This document shows, piece by piece, positions 34,077-46,400 of a DNA stretch of 64,000 bases. The notes under the pieces were generated by a model. That model worked only from the letters and a program-made list of their open reading frames with translations, ran no database searches and was not told the origin of the DNA. Position 1 is the stretch's first letter. Each line of letters opens with the position of its first letter. This DNA is from Rhabdornis inornatus (lineage: Eukaryota > Chordata > Aves > Passeriformes > Rhabdornithidae), in contig VWZS01000909.1 in the NCBI GenBank assembly GCA_013397075.1, positions 683,478 through 747,477 on the forward strand, in the 5' to 3' direction. The position numbers and the translations under genes were made by a program.

Positions 34077-37000
34077 AAAACAATTATGTTGCACTGTTAA
34101 TCCGTTACTTCAATTACAGTCACCTGGATTAGCTTTTGATATTGAGTGATAATCAAGATGTACTTCATGCCTGACAAAAAAAAAATTGTATCTTGATGGT
34201 ATTTTGAAGATTTGGAATATTGCTTAAAAATACTATATTAAGTAGCTATGGGACAAGTGAAAAGATTAAGGAGACTAGAATTTAAAAGATGTAACTAAGC
34301 AATTTAGAACTACTTTCTGACCTGACTAAAGAAAAAGAAGCTAAGCAAGATGGAGACGAACAAAAATCTGTGATTTTCAGATTTTAAGACTCTGGAAACA
34401 ATTGCACAAATCCAAAGTTCTCTGAATAAAGCACTATTGACAATAGACTTGAACTTGTACCATCTCATATACAGAAAGGCAGAAAAAAAATCTATAAATG
34501 CACTTCAACATTTTTAGGTAACAGGCTTTTCAGCATAGGTAGACAGATTGCTCAGACAGTAATGTTTTTTAATTTCAAAAGTTTTTACTCGGTCTATTCT
34601 TCCACCTGACCACACTCAAAAGATAATGTCAGTGGATTATCATGCATTTCTGATTTCCTGTTTGCTTATTATTTTCTTTCTTCCTAGGAAATACCTGCTC
34701 CAATGAAAATATGCCAGCATAAAAACCTGAGATAGATTTAAGAATCAACTCCAAATCTCACATTCTAAGGCAAGAAGAAACCTATGCAATGATTCGTTTT
34801 ATCCTGCACAAAGCAAGAGGCAAGCTGCCCTAAATTACTGTCCATTTAAAGTCCAGCAACTGTGTTTGAATTCAGTATCAGGAAAAAAAATACAGTTACT
34901 AAAGAAACCCTTCAGTTTTGGAATTTTCATTGGCACAGAATGCATAGTAGCTCATGGCAAGAAATTCTAATGAAACTGCATTTAGTTTATTCTCAATTTT
35001 TCTGATTTCAAATTCTAGCCGTAAGATTTTCTATAACTTTCATTGCTAAAATAGTCTTCCACTACATCATATCTCATATGAAAATTGAAAAACACTGCAT
35101 TTGTGATTCTTTACATCCTAGACAATTAAAAAAATGTTTCCAATTCTTTAATCCATGTCCTAGCTCTTCTTTGCATCACAACTATATTTTAACATGAGGT
35201 TTGAACATCATATTGTAATATAATAAGCTAAGAGATGTTACATCAAACACAAACATCATATTTCAATTCAGAATGCTCTTTTCATTGTTTTATAAACAAT
35301 TATTTCTTATTAGCACCTCATTTCATTACAGTTCTCTCATATCTAAAATGCTGTCTTGTGTTCTATATTTATTGATTTCAAATATTTCACATAAAGAAAA
35401 TGTGTTTTGAAAGAAGAAAATATATGTACAATTTGGAATGAAACCTAGGATGTAGGTAGCTCTTATATTTTAATCAAAAGAAGAATACATTTTCTGTGCC
35501 AAATACAAGGTATTTTTGTGAACTTGCCAAATTCAGAAGTTATTCTCCAACTCTTCAAATGCCAAAGCCTCTCTCAACAACCTATTTTATCCCTCCCATC
35601 TCTCATTTGTCTTCTCCTTTTCTTCAAGCACTTTTTAAAAGAGCTTGTCAAATCTGCTTTATAGCTTAGAGGGGGGAACAAAGGGCAAGAGCCATCATTA
35701 AGTATCAATCTCCTAGTTTTAACAGCCTGGGTGCAGGGATATTAGAATCCAGAATTCAAAACCATGATCTAACCTAACAGTTATGACTTCCCTTTTTAAT
35801 TTTTTTAATGGGGTCTAAAATATATACATGGTTGAACGGGGGTGGAGGGGGTGAAAGTTAATCCTGGTTGCCATGTCACTCTACAAATCAAAAGCAAGCA
35901 ATCCATTACAGATAGTCTTGAAGGCAACAGTACTACAGTGGTATTCCTGATGGATTTAGAAATTATGGTCTGTGCAACTTCATAGGCATTAAGCATGAAA
36001 ATAAAACCATTAGATCTTCTCAACAAATGGAGTCACTATTGATGGATATATTATTTTCCTGCTCACAGTTGGGTTTTTATTTTTCTAAATTGGAAACACA
36101 CCACCATAGAGGAAGTAATAACATTGCAGGAAAGTATTCAAAGCCAAATTTTTATTCACATTGATTATCTTTTACATTTTGAAGTATTGCCTTTGTACAT
36201 CCATCTGTAAATGTTTATCAGATAGGCATTCAAACCCTTTCCTTCATTAAACCATTCTATAGGAACACTACCATACTTTTGTTATATCTTTGAGCAAAGG
36301 GGAAAAGAAATATGACATGAATGGTTTTTCATTCACCTTCCAAATTCAAAATCTGTATTCCTTTTTCTAATCCCCACAACTCAGAAAAATACATCTATTT
36401 TCAATTGCAATCTTACCACTACAATATGAAGTGCACAAAAAAAATGCTTCTTCCAATCAGAATTTGGATGCTTTCAGGAGTATTTGAGTCTGATTTTCTC
36501 CATTTTAATCCTATTAAAATTAATTGCTTGTCCTCAGATAAAAAAAGAAAACACCATCTTTAGATGGCCAGTAGATGACAGACTGCAATTAAAAAAAAGT
36601 GGGATCTTTCCAATCACTAAGTTAATTTGTTTATGCTTCAAATTAGTGTCCATCAACACAGCTCATGCCAAACAAATAAACTGATGAAGGAGCAAATAGG
36701 AGATACTTGATTAAGTCCTTCTTAAAGGAGAAAAGTCTTCAGGCATTCATTCCAGATCTAAAGTGCACATCTTTGTTATTTGACCAGTAATCGTTTCTCA
36801 CATTATTTGGAATGTGATCCAGGCATATGTTTGTTCTCAGTAAAGTTTTCTAAATGAACCATTGTATCATCACTACAAAGATATTTCAGCATGCACATCA
36901 GTTTCTATTGTTTGTGCTCTACTTTAACAGCTAAGTGAAAGAAAGCTACTTATAGACTCAGGCACGCAAGAAGGGATACCTAGCTTCTCCCACCACATAA

Positions 37001-39186
37001 TGTAAATCCCATTAAGAAAAGACTTCCTAAAGATAGAGGAAGCTGTACCCTTTTTTGTCAAGTAATTTATTGAGTTTGCATTTGCCGAGAACCTCATGCA
37101 GATATTTCTGCAAAGGATCATTAAGTCAAATGTACAGTGAAGAAAAGGTGCATTTATAATTCAACAGCTGAAAAGCTACATGTAATACTTTAAGTTGCCA
37201 GTCTATTTCTCATACAGTTCCTGCAGAAGTTCATGTGTTCCCTCCCTTGCTCACAGGATACTAAACTCAATATTCTCATGCAGAAATTGATCACTACCTT
37301 TTTAACTGTTCCCTGCTATTCATTAGGCTTCATTTTTCAGGGTGTAAAGTGCTTGCAGCTACCATGAATTTCATAGTTTTAGCAAACATGACTATTACAC
37401 ACAACAGATTTTATCCAGCTGATGGACATACCCAGGACGATTCTGCAACAAATGCCAGCTGCATTTCTTCAAAAATATGCATCACAACAAGTTACTGCAA
37501 AGTAGTATTGGGAAAATGAGGGCAAGTCTAGATAAAATACAATTAAGCAATTACGATCAATTAAATAAGCAATTATTAATGGTCACTGTAGTCTCTTAGG
37601 AATAAATTCATTTAAATCAGCTCACATAAATGGCTCAACACATTGGCTATCTTATGAGCATTGGCTGCAGACATTATATTCCTTGGATTCATTTCAATCA
37701 CCAAGTTGTTACATAGTGAATCATATCTAAGCAAGAAAGAACCTACATGTACTTCTCAATTTGCTTGATCTCTTTCACAGAAAAATGCCATACCCTGATA
37801 ACTATTTATTTATGAAATTAATATCAGTCTATAGAAGCAATTAACAATACAATAATAAGTGTTGATAACGTTGCTCTAAAACAGAAAAGATGAGGTGACA
37901 AAGAAAAGTAGATTCCTTAAATAAAATTTGCTTAATAGTACAATCACTGCAATTTAAACGTAAGATGACCTCCACAAAGGGCTCTACTTCGGAAAACAAT
38001 GGACCAACAATCAGCGTAGCCACTGCTGCAACTTGCAGAAACAGGCAGTGAAGATTTACTTCATAAATCATACACAGAAATTTTCTAAAGGCTTGAAAGA
38101 AATCATATCTTTCATATAATTTCTCATATCTGTATGATATTTCATTATCACACATAATGAAACTCATGTTACCATGCTGATACATGAACAATTTCTCTCT
38201 GAAAATGTTATTTTACTTCCACTTTTTACAAGATTTTCTGACATAGTTTAAGATAAAACACTTATTTCCTAATAATGTTTAAAGAAATTTTTAATAAAAA
38301 CATTTGTATATACACACACATATACATAAGTATGAAACTGGATTTCCCATTATGAACTAGATTAAATGCAACTGTAAGTGTAGCTATAAGAAATTAACAC
38401 TTTTAAAAATCAGTTTAATTTCCCTGCATTGCAATCACCTAAAGCCTCCAATCACTGTGCGTTGGCATGTAATATATGAAAGTGAAGTTGTATAGGCAAC
38501 ATGTTGGATTTAAAAAAAAAATCACTGAGTACTTGCTCTGATTTTTCTTAATGTGTAGCAACACTGTAGAACTGTCAAAACAGTGATCATTGAAGAAACA
38601 TTAAATAATGAGCATTGTCTTTGTATTTTTTGTTAGCACTGTTTTCTCTTCCATGTTTCTTTTTGCCCATTTTTTACTATCTACCATTTATACATGATAA
38701 AACGATTACTTTCTGTCATCATCAGAAAAATTTCATAATTATTCAGAATCTGTTTGTCTATGCAATTGTGTTAACTAAATAGCTCTGCTGAAATACTTAA
38801 ATAGGTGATAAGATCATGTCGTCAGAACAGCACATACCACATGAGGGCTTTCTTTTGATAATTTAAGTTACACCAAGATCAAGTTTTACTCAAGTAAGAG
38901 ACATGATTCCACCTTAGAGCCTGACTGCCCACTAACACTATTCATATGAAAATAAAAGTAAATGCTTATCTTTTTAAAGTATCACATATTATCTCACAGT
39001 GTAATGTGGCAGAGGGGTAACTTTACAATAGGGAAAGCATAAAGGACAGCTATATACATGCACAGGATAAACTGTGATTATCTTGCAAAGGTAACTACAC
39101 TGAAGGTATACAGCCACAATTTATGCAGACAGATCCAAAGGAGGGAGCTTAGGCAGCTCTGTTAAAAGCAGTCAGCAGATGTCAGA

Positions 39187-39282
39187 TATAGTCAGTGAAT
39201 AGTCACCAATTTAGTGATAGTCAATTAATATAGCAGAAAATAGTCACCAATTTAATATAGTCACCAATTATCACCAATTATT
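39187..39282. repeat. Irregular AGTCACCAATT repeat cluster
   Basis: The motif (AG)TCACCAATT occurs four times, at about 39201, 39242, 39259 and 39270, interspersed with TATAGTCA and GATAGTCAATT variants. Spacing is irregular, suggesting repeated local slippage or duplication instead of a clean minisatellite. Confidence 0.75.
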
Positions 39283-40149
39283 TTGGTGGGTTTTTTAACA
39301 CATTTCAAGGACTACTGAGGCTACCTACACTAAAACTATTACCATCTAGGCTAACCTATTTAGCTCAGACCTGCTTATGATTTCAAGCTATGTATTACTT
39401 GTAGACATATCCACATTACTTACAACATAGAAAACACACTCAGCACATGACACAAGTAATACTTCCCCATTCCTTAATATTTGAATAGCTGCCATGGTTG
39501 TAGGCCCACAAAACACAGGGTTTCTGCACAGGAACTTTTCTAACAATTGGATGCCTATAACAGAAAATTTCTAGCCATAAAACTGTTGTCTTCCTGGATC
39601 AGCTGCTTTAACTATAGATAGATGTAATGAAAATTATGCGAAGGGAAAATGTAGGAGAAAGGAGTAATTAGGATGTTTCCCATATTTATTGCTGAATTAC
39701 TTTGATGAAACAAAACCTAAGAAAAGGTTTCCTAAAAGTGCTCAGATTTTAATGCCAAAACTTTAATAAAGCACAACTGCACCCCATTTTATCTCTGTCC
39801 ATTTTTTAAAGAACAAAATTTTTTACAAGTTAGGAAATTAGCATTTCCTTGCTGGAAAGTACGTTTTTATTAAATGTTTCCTGCCATATGCATATATAGG
39901 TACGTATATATGTGGGTCTTACCTTAAAGGCAGCTGTAAATCATCCTGGGAATAATTCACCCACTCATTAAACCCCAGTATAATATTGTAGGAGAGGGCA
40001 CAAGAGCATCAAGAACAATGTACTGGAAAAGTGCTGAGGTACTAGCATGGCAATGAAACTAACAGGCAAAATTTTTTCTACAGAAGGAACTGGTACAGAA
40101 CCCCAGATATCCATGAGAAACCAATGTACCAACACATAAAATTAAAGTA

Positions 40150-40167
40150 TACATATATATATATGTA
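40150..40167. repeat. 18-bp perfect TA palindrome
   Basis: TACATATATATATATGTA is self-complementary over its full length. It is essentially a short (TA)n microsatellite with matching ends. Confidence 0.8.
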
Positions 40168-42667
40168 GCTACCAAGTTGTGTTTGGAACATTATATAGAA
40201 ACCCTTGAAATAAAATAGGCTTGTTACTTCTGCATTTTTGTGGCTGTATGAGGGGTGCACAAGTAACTGAGAAGAGAAACAGGACAAAAGCGGAAAAAAT
40301 CTATTTCAGTTACACATGTATAATTGCATTTAGTGAGCTGAATTCTCCCAAGTCAATGGAACAGCAAGTGACATAAACCAGTTTAAAATTAGGCCATGAG
40401 AATCTATCCAAGTTACAATATTTCCAAAATGTGAGTACATATTAAGAGTCTCTATTGCACATAACATCATATTAGCTCCATAATGCTTTGGCCCCACTTC
40501 ATGAATGAAAAATGCTTTAAAACTCAACCAAGTAGCGACACTAAATAGGAACAGCAACTCAAGAGACAGCCAACTGAACAGATTAAATATACTTTTTAAT
40601 AACTGTAAATCTGCACAGTGAAATAGAAATCCTACAAATAAAATAACTGCAACACTGCACACTTTATGTGCCTGGTGGCTTTTCAAAGGCTTATATCATG
40701 GTGGTGAGCAGAACTCTGGTGATACTATCATGTTACAGCACTAATAGGATACAGAATATTTGGAGAAATGTTAACAGCAGACATCTATAACCAGAGTTTT
40801 TGGAAATACTATCTATAGATTAAATTAGCTCTATGAACAAGGACACATGGACTGAACTTAATTTTGTTATTGTTTTCCTGCCTCATCTTAATATATTTAG
40901 TTACTATAAACTACTAATAATGAGGTATTGGCTGGCTGCATTTCCAGTATCTCTCTCCACATCTCCACATCTGGCTGGACCTATGTGCATATCCTGTAAG
41001 CTTACTACTATGAGAGAAGATGATTGCTAACATGCACTCAGGACCAAAGGTGTACTGTGGCCATAGCTGAAAGGTACTGGAGCAATACAGCACATCCTGG
41101 AATAGAAAGGTGGGAACAGACCTGTTCATGATAGCAGGATATCACACACCTGGAAGCAAAACACACACACTGAACACAAGCTTCAACACTAACAGCTTCT
41201 GGAACTTCTAAACGTGCACATAGGGCCTCTGAGCCACTGGGTTAGTGCATAAACTACAACAGCTTTTTCTGAAACTACACAAAGCCTGAATTTTTACTGT
41301 AGAAAGTACTCAATACTTGCAAGATGACATGCGTCAGGATATGGCTGGTCCAAACATCCTGGAATGCAGAATTGAGCTACCCCAGTTTTCTCGAAATGGG
41401 GTAGTTTTGGCAAGGGAAGCATCTAGTCAAAGCAATACATATTTTATGAAGTTCTAATATACAGCTGGACAAGGGAATATCCAGTGTGAGTTATTATTAA
41501 ATATGATACAAAACTAGAGCAGAAGAAATGGTGAGAAAAAAATATATTAAGAGAGACTGAAAATATATGCAACAGATTTATGCAGATCAAGGCATTCCTT
41601 CTTTACTACATCAGTGGCCTGGCACGTGATGTGAGCAGCATAATAATAATTTTATATATATGGTAAATATCTACCATCTGTGTTCTATGGCACAAACTGT
41701 AAAATTCAGCATAAAACAATTAAAATCAACAGATACAAAGTTCAGGGTACAGAAAGCTTTTGATCCACAAAAATGAGAGATGTTATATTTGAGTGACTGA
41801 AGACCAAAAATATGAGAGAGAGCAAGTACAACTCAATTTCTAAAAGTACACCTCAATCCATGTGCCAAAGGGTTATTTGGCATGATTGCCATATTCCTAG
41901 TGAGACAGAGAAAGAAAAAGAAAAAAAATTTTTTAAACTTTAATTAGGTCACAAGCTAACAAAATTCAATAACTCTTTCTAATGGATTTCAACAGGTCTT
42001 TCCAAGTTCAAGTTAAGAAATTCATAAAAATTTACACTGTATTGATACTAAAGCACAGATTTCTTCCAGAGTTTCAGGCTTGCAGACAGAAGCATTCATA
42101 TCTCACTTTTTTAGCAGAGTATCCCTGAAGTACACCTGTTCTGCAAAGTCTCAGGTTTTCATTCTTTGGGCACCACAAGTAGAACACTCATAAGGACAAA
42201 ACAGTAAACCATTTATATGTCGTCTTTTTTGTTGTTGTTTAATGGTTTAATGTAGTCTTCCTTCTGAACACTTTCCAGCTGCAGATCTCTTCAGTGAATC
42301 ATGAGTCTAACAGCTTCTTTCAACTACAACTTGTGCTGATCTCAGTCTCTCTTCAAAGCCTTCCTGTTGCTGCTTCTGCTGTTGCTACTGCCTGTTTATT
42401 TTTCACTTTTCAAACTCCCTCATTGCTACTCCAGCTCTACTCTACATTCCACCTCCAACAAAGCAAATAGAACAGTTTTTCCTTCATTTTGGGCCTGTTC
42501 CTTAGAATCCTCTTCACCAGATGCTAAGATGGAGAGAGCAGTTCTGATACTAAAAACCACAACCTGCCACAAGCAGTGAAAACAAACATGTTTCTGCACT
42601 TGAATGCACAGCACGCATGGCATCACCTATCATTAAGGAGATTATCATCAAAACCTTTACTATCCAG

Positions 42668-42750
42668 ATGGGAACTGAAGCACTGAGAGATTAAAGCATT
42701 TCTTCAGAACTATGCCATTTAGCTGTGAATAACCAGGAATCAAAAATGTT
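42668..42750 (+). repeat. Relic of ancient MIR/L3-like repeat
   Basis: The text CCAGATGGGAACTGAAGCAC, then TGAGAGATTAAAGCATTTC and, further on, TTTAGCTGTGAATAACCAGG follows the order of the amniote core 'cagatgaggaactgaggcacagagagattaagtgacttgcccaaggtcacacagc'. This is one of the clearer relics in the window, though still strongly diverged. Confidence 0.55.
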
Positions 42751-42845
42751 CCTGTTAACAGTTCACATGCTTATCATGCTACATTGACTGTCTTATTTAA
42801 ATCAAGCAACTTCTTTATGCAAGAAATTAGGTCAACCACAAATAC

Positions 42846-43422
42846 ACTTTGTGCTGGGTTTGGCTGTGATTTTCTTCACAGTGGCTGGTGTGGGGCTGTT
42901 TTGGATTTGTGCTAAACACAAGGTTGACAACGCAGATATTTTTGCTGAGCCGGGCTTTCACAGAGCCAAGGAATTTTCTGCTTTCAGTCCTGCCATAATG
43001 GCAAGGAAGCTGGGGGTGCATGGGAGGTTGGGAGGAGATGCAGCCAGGACAGGTGACCCCAACTGACCAAAGGGATATCTCAGGCCATATGGGATGATGC
43101 TTAGTGTATAAAGTGGGGGGGAAGAAGAAGGAAGAGGGGGATGTTAGGAGTGATGGTTTTTGTATTCTCAAGCCACCACTACATATGATGGGGCCCTGCT
43201 CCCCTGGAGATGGCCGAACACCTGCATGGTCATGGGAAGCAGTGAATTCATTCCTTGTTTTGCTTTGCTTGCATGGCTTTTGCTTTCCCTATTAAACTGT
43301 CTTTACCTCAACCCATGAGTTTCATAGCTTCTACCCTCCCAATTCTCTCCCAGATCCTGATGGTGGGGGAGTGGCTGCATAAGGCTTGGCAGCTGCCTGG
43401 GGTTATAAACCACGGCAACTTT
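42846..43422 (+). mobile_element. Solo endogenous-retrovirus LTR, plus strand
   Basis: The element runs from GTGCTGGGTTTGGCTG at 42851 to CCACGGCA at 43417. It follows the text of an LTR family I remember as abundant in passerine genomes, probably ERVL-type. Landmarks in order are TTTTGGATTTGTGCT, the GACCAAAGGGATAT segment, a TATAAA box at 43107-43112, GGAGATGGCCGAACACCTGC, an ATTAAA polyadenylation signal at 43291-43296 and a GGGGTTATAAACCAC end. ACTTT flanks it on both sides (42846-42850 and 43418-43422), a perfect 5-bp target duplication; the first T of the expected TG end is shared with, or lost into, that duplication. No internal viral sequence lies next to it, so it is a solo LTR left by recombination. 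Small open frames inside it are not genes. Confidence 0.88.
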
Positions 43423-46400
43423 AAAGAAAAGAATTACACTTATGAATTATCTCTTCTTTGTACAAATACTAAGGTTTGTACATACCAAACATCAAAAAAT
43501 GAAACCTCAACAGCTATCAAAGGGGGTTTAATCAGACTGCTTGAAAATCATGTGTTTGCTTCTATTACAACTCACAATGATCACCTGATTGAGACAAATT
43601 TTGAGAAAAAATGCTATTATGAAAAACCATAACCCTATTTTATGAAGATTCAGAAATTTCACATGAATAGCATTTCTGCCATATTGGTACCTAATATTGC
43701 CAACTTTTCTATAAAATCAGATAACAAAATCAACCCATGTCTTCTATCAAGGGAAAAGAAGAATGTAAAAGCTTACAAGGTCTGGAGAACAAAGATTGTC
43801 ACAAAATAATAGGACTATGATACCTAAAGCAATAGTGATTCTTTACAAAACTATAAAGATAATACTTCCCAAGGACACTGAAGTGGAGAACTGTGCTTAG
43901 CAAAAAACATTTCAATGAAAGCAAGAAGGATACAGACAGTTCAATCTCCATATACCCAAAGAGAGCCAGCAGCCTGCCAGAATACCCAAACTTAAAGATA
44001 TCCTGTCTAAGGAAGATCCATTATCTTCACTCAGGGAAAAGCTTAAATCTTTAAGAACCAATGAAAATGTATTTGTCCTCATTCAGTGGTTTGCTATTTC
44101 CAGAAGGCAAGGGAGCTGGGGAGGAAGCTGGTTGTTTTAATTTGGTCTGAAAGAATTCAGCAAGACTTTTCTTTTAAATTTATGCTTCCTTTTGGTTTCA
44201 GCTATGATGGAAATGACATTAGGAAATCCTTGGTGGTTAGCCTAGTGTTTGTGGTTTGAGTCTCATCTGGAGGCAGGGATCTGAAAGAAACACAAAACTG
44301 AAATATAACAGACAAAACCTGTTTTTTTCCAAAGGTGCAGGAACACCAAGCCAAGTCCATCCAGGATCCTGTCTCTGACAGTGGTCAGCAGCAGATGTAG
44401 ATAGGAATGTAAGAACAGAAGTAGCACACAAAAGTAGTTCTCTAGAATATTTTTGTTTCATTCATATGATTTGTGACTTCTGGACTTTCTGAGTCACAGG
44501 CAACAGTCTTCATAGATTTTCTTTTCATAAACATATCTAATGAATTTTTGAACCCTTTAATATCCCCAAAATCCTAGGACAATAAGCTTTTACAGCTTTA
44601 CATTGTACTGTGCCAAGTATCACTTTCTGCTTGCTGTGAACCTGTCACTTGCAGTTACTATTTCATCCCCTCCAGGTCCTGTATAAAAGACAATAAAGCC
44701 TGTTCTCTGATCAAACATCTATGACACTTGTGCTTTTCTACCCTTCTACAATCTTCAGATTCTTGGAAAATCAGAGTTTTGTAGTGTATGTGGTAAAAAA
44801 AAAAACAGGCAAACTAGAAGGAGGAAGGCAGTAGAACACAACTGCTGATTTTATCTGAATGTTTCATCCACAGATCTACATTAGCTTGCAGTTATTCATC
44901 CTGAAAAAGGAGCTGCATTCATTTCTCACATCACACACTGTTAATCTTCTGTAGCTCTCTACAAACTCTAAACTACATTTGCATAATCAAATTTTCTACT
45001 ACAGCTGGCTTTCCTGCTCTTTCCTTTGGCAGCAACTCTTTAAGGGGAGAGAAAACAATCAGAAAAAAAAAGGGGGGAGGGGGATTAAAGGAAGCAAGGT
45101 ATTCCTTTTGTAGGTGATCAAATGAAAAAGTCCTGCTACAGGGTTAATCACATCATCATTCTTTGCCAGAAGAGCAGTCTGTTATCTCTACCTAAAAGGA
45201 TGGTTGCAAGCATCTTGTAAGAAAGTATTTCATATGCAAGTTAACTGTGACTAAGGTCCAGTTAGTACTTGCCAAAATTTAGAGTAGTTTTTAAACTGTT
45301 AATTTGTTATTCAGTTGATGTAACTTCTTTATGTGGATATGTGTATTAGAGAAGATCATAGTAAGATTAGGCCTTTTTTCTTCTTTTATGTTAGTTCCTT
45401 GTTCAGCCCACCGTACCTGCACAAGAGATATGATGGCAGAAAAATAAAAAACACTGATCATGGAAAATGGGAATTTGAGACTTCTTTCAGCAGTGGTGCC
45501 AATTTATTGCTGGCTGTGAGAAATCACTGAACTATGGCTGCTGACTGCTGATGGACTGAGATATCTGACCAACACTTCTTTTCCATCTAGACTGCAAGAT
45601 TTTTGGAGTAGAGGTTTTTTGTTCATTAATATAAATAACCAGAGGAAACAATGGAATCCAAACAACTATATTTTGATGGGTATGACCTGAAAATATTGGA
45701 ATACATAAACTAGGTGATACATTCCAGTCTTGCAATTTTCTGAACATGCATCTTCAGGAAGACCGCTAGAGGGCCCACAATGATTTAAAGTTTTAGTCTC
45801 CATTTTGCACTGCACATAAACAGTGAACAGGAACTTTCAATGAATATGCCACAGGTTAATGAAGATAGTAATAAATTATTTTCACAAAAGGCAGTCTTCA
45901 GGAAATGTAGTGCTTAAATGCTAAGACCCAGATTAGTCTGAAACCTGACCAGAAGATGCTACTTTGTTGAGCCCAAACGATTTTGCTGAAATGTTTCAGG
46001 CTCAGCATCATTCTGAGTCACCTTTCACAGGACTCAAAATGAAGTCACAACAGCTCACCAGAGATGGACTAAATGTTAGTGCTTCATGACTTCAAAAGCC
46101 AAGGACAATAGCCCAGCTGGACTGCCAAGTGGCCAAGGAAAATGGAATCTTGGTGTCCATGGTTCCATGTGCTCGAAGTCACCTTTATGGGTTTCTGCTG
46201 CAAAATTCCAAAAGTGATGCAGTAATCTGGCTCTTCTTAGTGGATCCACCTGGTAGCTCCAGGGTGTAGTAAAAGTTTCCTCCTTATTTATTATTCAGAG
46301 GAAATTTGGATTTTATATATAAATGCACATATATGCATACCCCCCCTCAAATTTGGATAAAATAAAAAATATTGAGGAAAAAAAAACTATTTGGAAGGCA

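Larger units (their letters stand above)
34077..42845. other. AT-rich non-coding DNA
   Basis: No gene supported. Two of the longer minus-strand open frames in the window (37841-38191 and 40330-40686) lie here. Both are AT-rich, hydrophobic by composition and lack motifs or good splice sites. Small repeats include an irregular AGTCACCAATT cluster (39187-39282), an 18-bp TA palindrome (40150-40167) and an ancient repeat relic near 42668-42750. Confidence 0.6.

Noticed and set aside
37841..38191. 116-codon minus-strand frame with a TTTCTGCAAG acceptor-like site in the middle
   Set aside because: The only downstream donor is GTCATC, which is poor, and the peptide resembles no family I know.
40330..40686. 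118-codon minus-strand frame with hydrophobic, membrane-like text
   Set aside because: Hydrophobicity follows from T-rich codons. No transporter or receptor motif could be confirmed and no splice sites frame it.
42851..43295. Open frames inside the 42.8-kb LTR
   Set aside because: They are frames through a solo LTR that carries no retroviral gene. They are not genes.
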